64,000 nucleotides of DNA, from contig JANTQA010000076.1 of assembly GCA_027625915.1 (NCBI GenBank), positions 3,535,501 through 3,599,500 on the forward strand. The letters run 5' to 3'. Positions 57,853 to 64,000 of this stretch are shown here, piece after piece; position 1 is the first letter of the stretch, and each line of letters opens with the position of its first letter. Origin of the DNA: Anaeramoeba flamelloides. Lineage: Eukaryota; Metamonada; Anaeramoebidae. Both the position numbers and the translations under genes were made by a program. Below the pieces are notes generated by a model that searched no databases, was not told the DNA's origin, and saw only the letters and a list, made by a program, of their open reading frames with translations.

Positions 57853-58967
57853 TAAACTCTTTTTCAGTCAAAGGGTTTCCGTTTGATTGAAGAAATAGAA
57901 CATATTCTATGAGTTTAATTCATTATTCTTTCTCAAAAGAAATTTTCAATTTTTAGATCAAAATCATTTTTTCTCATTTTATAAATTTTTTTTAATTTTG
58001 GCTTTTTTTATTTTTTTTTTTTCTTCTTTTCTTTTTTTTTTTTATTTAAAAATTCAATTTGAGAAAAAAAAATGGGTATATCATTAAATTTCAAAATTGG
58101 TCAAATTTCAAAATTGGTCAAATCGAAATTTATCATATTTTTGAAGAGTTTCTTGATTATTATCATTGGTACCAAAGTTTTTAATGGTTTTTTATAATTG
58201 TGAGAGGAAAGGGCAAAAAGAGTCTTTTACGATTGGTTGTATTTTATTATTTAAATTGTAGAAAATCCAAAATTTTGAAATCATCAATACTAAATATTTT
58301 TAAAAAAATTTGTTCAAAAACAATTCTAACCCAAAAAGTTAAGTGTAAAATTTTTCCCTTAAAACAAGTTGCAAAAGTCTAATTGGTCTCTTAATTATTT
58401 TTTTATCAAAATCCTTGGGAAAATTTTCTAGCATACCACCCAAACCTACACTAGCATACTCTAACATACCCTAACCTACCTTTAAAGGGGTTTTAAATAC
58501 CTTCAGCACACCTGTTAAGGGTTTGTAAATACCTACATCCAATATATTTCAATATAATTGATTATTTTGAAAAAAATGGGAATTTGACCAAATTTGAAAT
58601 TTAATAATTTTCCCAAAAAAATGTTTGAAACTCAAAATTAATACACAGAAAAGTGAGACGTTGTATTTTCTTTTAAAATATTTATATTTACAATAAAAAA
58701 ATCTTATTTTCAATAATTTTAATTTCCAAAGAAATTGAGAAATTTTGCATCAATACATTCTAATGAATGTGGCCCAAAAATTTGTTAACATTTTTTTATT
58801 TTTTTTGAAATTTATGGTTTGCCCAGGTATCTCTTTTATGAATATCAACTCTAAACCGAAGTTTATTATTTCTCTTATTTCTTAACAATTGTATGTTTGG
58901 TTGATTCTTTAAAAAAAAAGTGAATTTTTCATTTTTGGCTGGGCACCTTTGAGTGAAATGGGGTTTA
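57853..58967. mobile_element. TAAACTCC-ended element, long copy, reverse orientation
   Basis: Ends TAAACTCTTTTTCAGTCAAA and TTTGAGTGAAATGGGGTTTA are mirror images of each other. Its flanking parts are the reverse complement of 62626-63202. A block at about 58420-58560 (AACCTACACTAGCATACTCT, ACATACCCTAACCTACC) is absent from the other copies and looks like a later insertion. Confidence 0.75.
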
Positions 58968-58984
58968 TAAAAGAAGATTTAAAC

Positions 58985-59300
58985 TTAAAAATAAATTAGA
59001 AATTCTTGGTTTTGAACACAGATCAAAAAATTTAAAATTTATTCAAAAAAAGATGATGAAAATATTAATTAGAATGTAGAAAGTCTAAAAATACTAAATA
59101 TGAATCTTAATCAATTTAGAGAAAACTTAATAATAAATAGTTCTAGATGGAAAGACCAGTAATGTTTAAAAATTATTAGGTATAATAATAATATAAACAA
59201 ATAGTCGTCTCGTCAAGTGCTGTGGAGTGTCATAGAGTGACTAGTTTTTTTTTTTAATTTCTAAAATTAAAAAAAAACCCAACTACAGTGGATAAGTTTT
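58985..59300 (+). mobile_element. LINE remnant carrying the same 80-base insert as the 36889 copy
   Basis: Reads ILGFEHRSKNL, KKDDENIN, NVESLKILNMNLNQFRENL, INSSRWKDQ, KIIRYNNNINK, which matches the other two LINE ends. At 59204-59285 the GAGTGTCATAGAGTGACTAG plus T/A hairpin insert replaces the continuation. The coding frame is broken, and no A-tail or target duplication is visible. Confidence 0.7.
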
Positions 59301-59464
59301 TAATCTGGTCATGCAAATGATATTATTATTCTTTATATTAATATTTTAATTATTTTTCTTCTTCTTCTTATTTATTATTTTTTTTTTTTGATATATCTTC
59401 TTTAATTACTCCTTTCTCTTAATAAATAATAAAAATATTTTGTTTTCATTTTTTTATTTTTTAC

Positions 59465-59940
59465 AAAAAGTAAAACCTCTTACGAATTTTACGATCAAAC
59501 AAATACTAATCAATTTGAAAATGTACTTGAATATCTAATAGGGGAGTGTTTTTTAGATGGGGCTATTATCTTCAAAATTTAAATAAGCAAAAAGAAGAAA
59601 GAGGAATATTCCATCTTATTAGTGGTGTTCGATTAAAAAAAAACCTCTAAGCTCTAGTTATATTTTCTGTCCAATACTAAGATATGAGAAGAAGAAGAAT
59701 AATAAAAGAAAACAAGATGTCCAAACAATCTTAATGATTATGTGACTAGGTTATTGGGAAATCTTTTGGAAAGTTATCCATCTCCTTTCAGCTTATATAG
59801 AATAAAAAAAAGTTTTTTAGCCAAGAAAACATTCTTTAAAGAACCAGGTGAAGGGTTGGTTGTTTTAGAAGCTAATTATTCAAAGCAATTTCCAGCACCA
59901 CCATTAACTGAAAAAATATTTATTTCTCTTTAGTTCTTAT
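59465..59940 (+). pseudogene. Degraded coding stretch of unknown family
   Basis: Pieces with clear coding character lie on the + strand in more than one frame, for example TSYEFYDQTNTNQFENVL, RGIFHLISGVRLKKNL, and the longest (59742-59933), TRLLGNLLESYPSPFSLYRI and GEGLVVLEANYSKQFPAPPL. Base use is richer in G and C than the surroundings. It is broken in several places. I recognise no family, so host gene or mobile element is open. Confidence 0.45.
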
Positions 59941-61929
59941 TGTTGTTGATCTTAAAGGATCGATGGATCAATATATCAACCAAATCAAAATAAAATACAA
60001 TGAATAAAACTCTTGATCTGATCCCTTATTGAATCAAGTATTTTTTTTTGTTGTTTTTTCAAAAGAATTACTTTTTTTTTCAAGGATCTTGTTTTTTGAT
60101 CCAAACACAAATTTTTCTTTTTGAAAATATCGTTGAATTAGCCCTAAAAGCCATTAATTTTTATTTTGTGCTTTAATTTTTTATCAAGATTTTTAGACAA
60201 AATATCAAATATATCAAGTGATGTAGATCTGAAAAATATAGCATCATTTTTTATATTTTTTCTTGAGAAAAATAACACGATTTTTAGGCAAAATATCGCA
60301 ATTTTATAGAATATCACGATTTTCTATATTATCACGATTATATGTCTTTCGCTACAATTTCTGTATTTTTTATTTTTTATAATTTCCTGTAATTGACACC
60401 AAAAATAATATTCACTCTTATGTTATTATTAAAAATTGAATGAGAATTGTTGATCAATAAACTAATAAAGAAAAAAATTCAAAGAGAAAAAACTAAAACA
60501 TTTTTTGCTTATTGTGAAAACATAATTAAAAATCTATTAATTTGGAATTGAATGAAGAGTTACTTATTGAAATTTGAATTTAACATGGTTAAAAAAGTTT
60601 AGATACTCTGTTTTTTTTGATCATAAGAGATTGATACAAAATAGATTTACAATGAAAACTAAATGTATTGAAATACTACAATTTTTCGAAAAATAAGAAG
60701 GTATTTTATTTTTTTGGAATAATTTTTTTGGAAAACAACCATTTCAATTTCGAATTCTAAAGGATAAAACGGAATTCAGTGAAGAGTAAAATTGGAAAAT
60801 CGTGTTTAATTGCTTTTTTTGAAGTGAAGTTTTTTATTCAAAAATTAAATCCATAATAGACATCGTGGATTTGGTACTCATTTTCATTCATGAGATTTAC
60901 TTTTTGAGATTATTTATTACAAAACGGTTTTCAAAAATTACAAATAAAAATCAGGAATAAAACAGTTTGCAGCTTGAATGTTTGATAGTAATTATATTTT
61001 ATCTTTTTTTAGTTGAAGAAAAGAACAAAAAAGAGCAATATATTTTCTCAACACATATAAAGAATAGTTTAATTTCAATTTTGGTTTTAAAATTGTTTTG
61101 TTTTGGTGGAGTGTTTTCCACTCGGTACAAAAAACAGGAGTTGTATTTTTTCAAGAAAAAAATTTTAAATTAAATTTCCATTTTTACAAAGAAATAAAAT
61201 GATTTTCGTTATTTATTCGAATTTTGGAAGAAAAACCAGCAAAATCAAACCCTTATTGACTGATCTTGAAATGATTTTGATTTTAGTAACTACAAAATAA
61301 TAAAACGTTGAAAATATTTGTATTTTTTTTTCGATTTTAAGAAAAAGATTATGGGGGTTTGTCGAACTCAAATAGTGAATTGGGGGTTGGTTTTAACAAT
61401 ATTCTAATCAAATTTAGCTGTCTATATTCATTAAAACAAATTCTTTTAAAAAAACATTGTCCCCGTATATTAAGACATATTGAATATCGCGATTTTATAA
61501 AATACCGCAATTTGATAAAAATAATAGCGATTTTTGAAACTATATTGCTACTTGAAAAAGATATCGTAAAAATTCTAATAATTGACTCTGTAAAATAGTT
61601 TTAAAGAATTGAATGTTTAAACAATTAGAAAAATTCCTTTCTTAAAAAATATAAAGAACTTTTTATAAAATTACTAGCGACTTGGTTCAAAATTAAATTT
61701 TAAATTAATTTTTTTGTCTATTTAACTAAATACTATGATACAAAAGTTACTTTTGATCTGGAAGTTTTTTTTTTTTTTTTATCAATATTTGGGTTCATAC
61801 CAAAATCTCTTAATATTTTATATATAACTTTTTTCATTGATAATTTATTTTAATCATTGTGCATTTCATTATTAATATCAAATCAACAACAAAAATTTGA
61901 AGATGTAAAGCCGATGATTTGTTTTTTTT

Positions 61930-62570
61930 TCTAAAAGAAAATGAGAAATAAAACAAATAATAAAGTCGGTAATGAATCTCCTTGATAAACACCACTTCCT
62001 TCTTTTGAATAACAAGAGCATTTGGAAATATTTTTATTATTTCATTTTTTATAAATTTTTTAATTGAATGATTAAAGATTGTTTTAATAGAGTTAAAATA
62101 TTTTTAGAATATTAATTGTTACTATACAAATATTTTCTTTTTTATTTGTTATTGTTATTATATATCATTATTTTTTTATATTTATATAATAAATTTAAAA
62201 CTGCAATTCTTGAGTGTAATTTTTTCTTAAATCCACATTGATTTTTCGGAGACAAAATCCCAAGAATCTTGTATTCTCATATAACATAATTTAAGAAAAA
62301 ATATGGGAAGGGTTTTATTTATTGAGATGTGTCGATAATTAAGTGCCCCCCATCTCCAGATTTATGAATGAATAATATGTTTCTTTTTTTAATAAAATCT
62401 ATATTTTTTTGAGAAATGTCTTGAATCCAAATTAGAAATATTTTTTGAATTATAATTAGAAAGTTTTCATAATTTAAATAAAATTCACCACTTAGATTTC
62501 TAATGGATTTATAATGTTTAATTTTGTCAAAATCTTGAACAAATTTATTTTTATTTGATTATTTCTTCAA
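61930..62570 (-). mobile_element. LINE reverse-transcriptase remnant
   Basis: On the minus strand, motifs of a non-LTR reverse transcriptase appear in order: NYRHISINKTLPIF (fits NYRPIS), KNQCGFKKKLHSRIAVLNLL (fits QxGFRxxxS), and GSGVYQGDSLPTLLF (fits GVRQGDPLSPLLF). The catalytic YADD segment is not found. Several stops and frame changes lie between, so it is dead. It may be the reverse-transcriptase part of the same family as the LINE ends at 12228 and 36889, which lack this domain. Confidence 0.75.
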
Positions 62571-62625
62571 TTTTGACAGTTGAGTATATTTCTTTCATTT
62601 CTAAATCAATTAAGGTTTTTTTATC

Positions 62626-63202
62626 TAAACTCCATTTCACTCAAAGGTGCCCAGCTAAAAATGAAAAAGTCACATTATTTTTAAGAATCAACCAAACAAA
62701 CTAAGATTGTTTATAAATACGCGAAATAATAAACGTCGTATTAGAGTCGATAATCATAAAAGAAATGCCTGGGCAAACCATAAATTTCAAAAAAAAAAAA
62801 ATTGTTAAAAAATTTTTTGGTACCCCTTTCATTGGAACTTCTCTGTGCAAAATTCTCAATTTCTTTAGAAAATTAAAATTGTTGACAATAAGATTTTTGA
62901 CTTGTAAATGTATGAATTTTAAAAGAACATACAAAGCCTAACTTTTTTTAATGTTAATTTTGAGTTTCAAACATTTTTTTTTTCAAATTTACTTTGTTTT
63001 AAAAAAAAAATAAAAAAGAAAAGAAGAAAAAAAAAAAAAAAAAGAAAGCGAAAAAATGAAAAAAAAAAATTTTACAAAATGAGAAAAAATGATTTTGATC
63101 TAAAAATTGAAATTTTAGTTTGAGAAGAATAATGAATTAAACCCATAGAATATGTTCTATTTCTTCAATAAAACTGGGCTACTTTGACTGAAAAAGAGTT
63201 TA
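62626..63202. mobile_element. TAAACTCC-ended element, best short copy
   Basis: TAAACTCCATTTCACTCAAA at the left faces TTTGACTGAAAAAGAGTTTA at the right. 577 bases, no credible coding frame. The 77-codon minus frame (62701-62934) is not supported by any family. Confidence 0.75.
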
Positions 63203-64000
63203 AATTAAAATTTATAATAAAACCTATTCTATATATTTTTTTGGTTTTTTACTAATATAATTAAAAGAGGAGTTTTCTAAATTCTCATAATTTAAAACCA
63301 TTTTTTTTTTGAAGTTTAACATATCTGATCAAGTTTTTTCCAAAAATTATAATAACTTTCAAATTCAATATTAATTTGATCAATCTAGTTTTCGAGATTT
63401 CTTATTTATTTCAATCTTTAATTTTTTTTCATTAATTCTTTATTATTGGAGACTTTATATATCAAACTGTATAGTTTTAATTCGTTTTTGAAATATTTTA
63501 AAGCACTCTATCATTTTTTGTAATAAATTGTTTTTTCAACTTTTTGAAGATAAAAACTATCTTTTGATAATTATTATTTTTTTAAAAAAGTTTGAAAAAA
63601 TGTTCTGAAAATTACGGCTATCTTTTATACAATATGAAAACATCCTAACTTTAAGATATTATTTACATTGATCAACATTATAAACAAACCATAATCAAAT
63701 ATAACAGAAACAAGAAACTGGGGTTATATCATCTATCTTTATCTTTATAAAGATAACATCTTATTACATAATTTACACGTAAATCCCTTTTCAAACAAAA
63801 GGGTCCACCTCTTAAATCATCAATACTATTGAATTTGATTATTAAAAAGATAATTACTTATTGGTGATTTTCATTATTCATTTTTTCATTTTTTGTTTTT
63901 TTATTTATGGGTATTGAACAGTTGGAAAACAAAAATAAACAAGATAAGAAGAAACCAATTTGGAAATAATCTGACAGTATAAAAATGGAAACAGTTTAAG

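Larger units (their letters stand above)
57600..64000. other. Gene-free right end, probably importin alpha intron, with repeats
   Basis: Contains a TAAACTCC-ended element (57853-58967), a LINE remnant (58985-59300), a degraded coding stretch (59465-59940), a minus-strand LINE reverse-transcriptase remnant (61930-62570), and another TAAACTCC-ended element (62626-63202). I recognise nothing in 59940-61930 apart from ATCACGATTTT-like repeats near 60270-60340 and 61480-61530, and nothing in 63203-64000. Confidence 0.55.

Noticed and set aside
1-64000. CRISPR arrays, operons, bacterial promoters or riboswitches
   Set aside because: The spliced genes and pol III tRNA genes show nuclear eukaryotic DNA; no regularly spaced repeat array is present.

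Overview
The window is nuclear DNA from a very AT-rich protist (about four-fifths A+T by eye, standard code, GT-AG introns, poly-A/poly-T tracts throughout). Proteins carry long Lys/Glu- and Asn-rich low-complexity inserts (for example the EKEKEK runs in the DENN gene). This style recalls Anaeramoeba or some amoebozoans, but that placement is inference only. Six protein-coding loci can be supported by family resemblance, four of them with introns placed here from splice signals and family alignment, plus two tRNA-Val genes.

Layout: a class I histone deacetylase on the + strand, whose first exons lie left of the window (2439-4760); convergent with it, TFIIF alpha/RAP74 on the - strand, split by a 5.1 kb intron (8430-14853); ribosomal protein eL19 (-, 18596-19366); the largest subunit of RNA polymerase I (-, 21049-30591, one 2.6 kb intron); a DENN-PH protein in four exons spread over 11.7 kb (-, 33787-45487); two near-identical tRNA-Val(AAC) genes (+, 47299 and 55308); and the C-terminal exon of importin alpha (-, 56969-57599), whose upstream exons I could not find.

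The outstanding feature is an intein of 427 residues in the RNA polymerase I largest subunit. It sits inside the trigger loop, between the Asn and Thr of the near-universal QMTLN/TFH motif, and carries splicing motifs and two LAGLIDADG endonuclease motifs. The polymerase can have an intact trigger loop only after protein splicing.

The rest is crowded with repeats. There are 5'-truncated LINE copies with clear target-site duplications (one in a TFIIF alpha intron, one in a DENN intron and nested in an older repeat), a minus-strand LINE reverse-transcriptase remnant, four copies of a 198-bp TA-flanked mariner-like MITE with empty sites preserved in a tandem duplicate, a perfect 115-bp palindromic TTAA-flanked MITE, and at least seven further terminal-inverted-repeat families. 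Much of the large intron length comes from these elements. Several genes here (histone deacetylase, TFIIF alpha, Pol I subunit) act in transcription, but nothing in the sequence shows that they are co-regulated.
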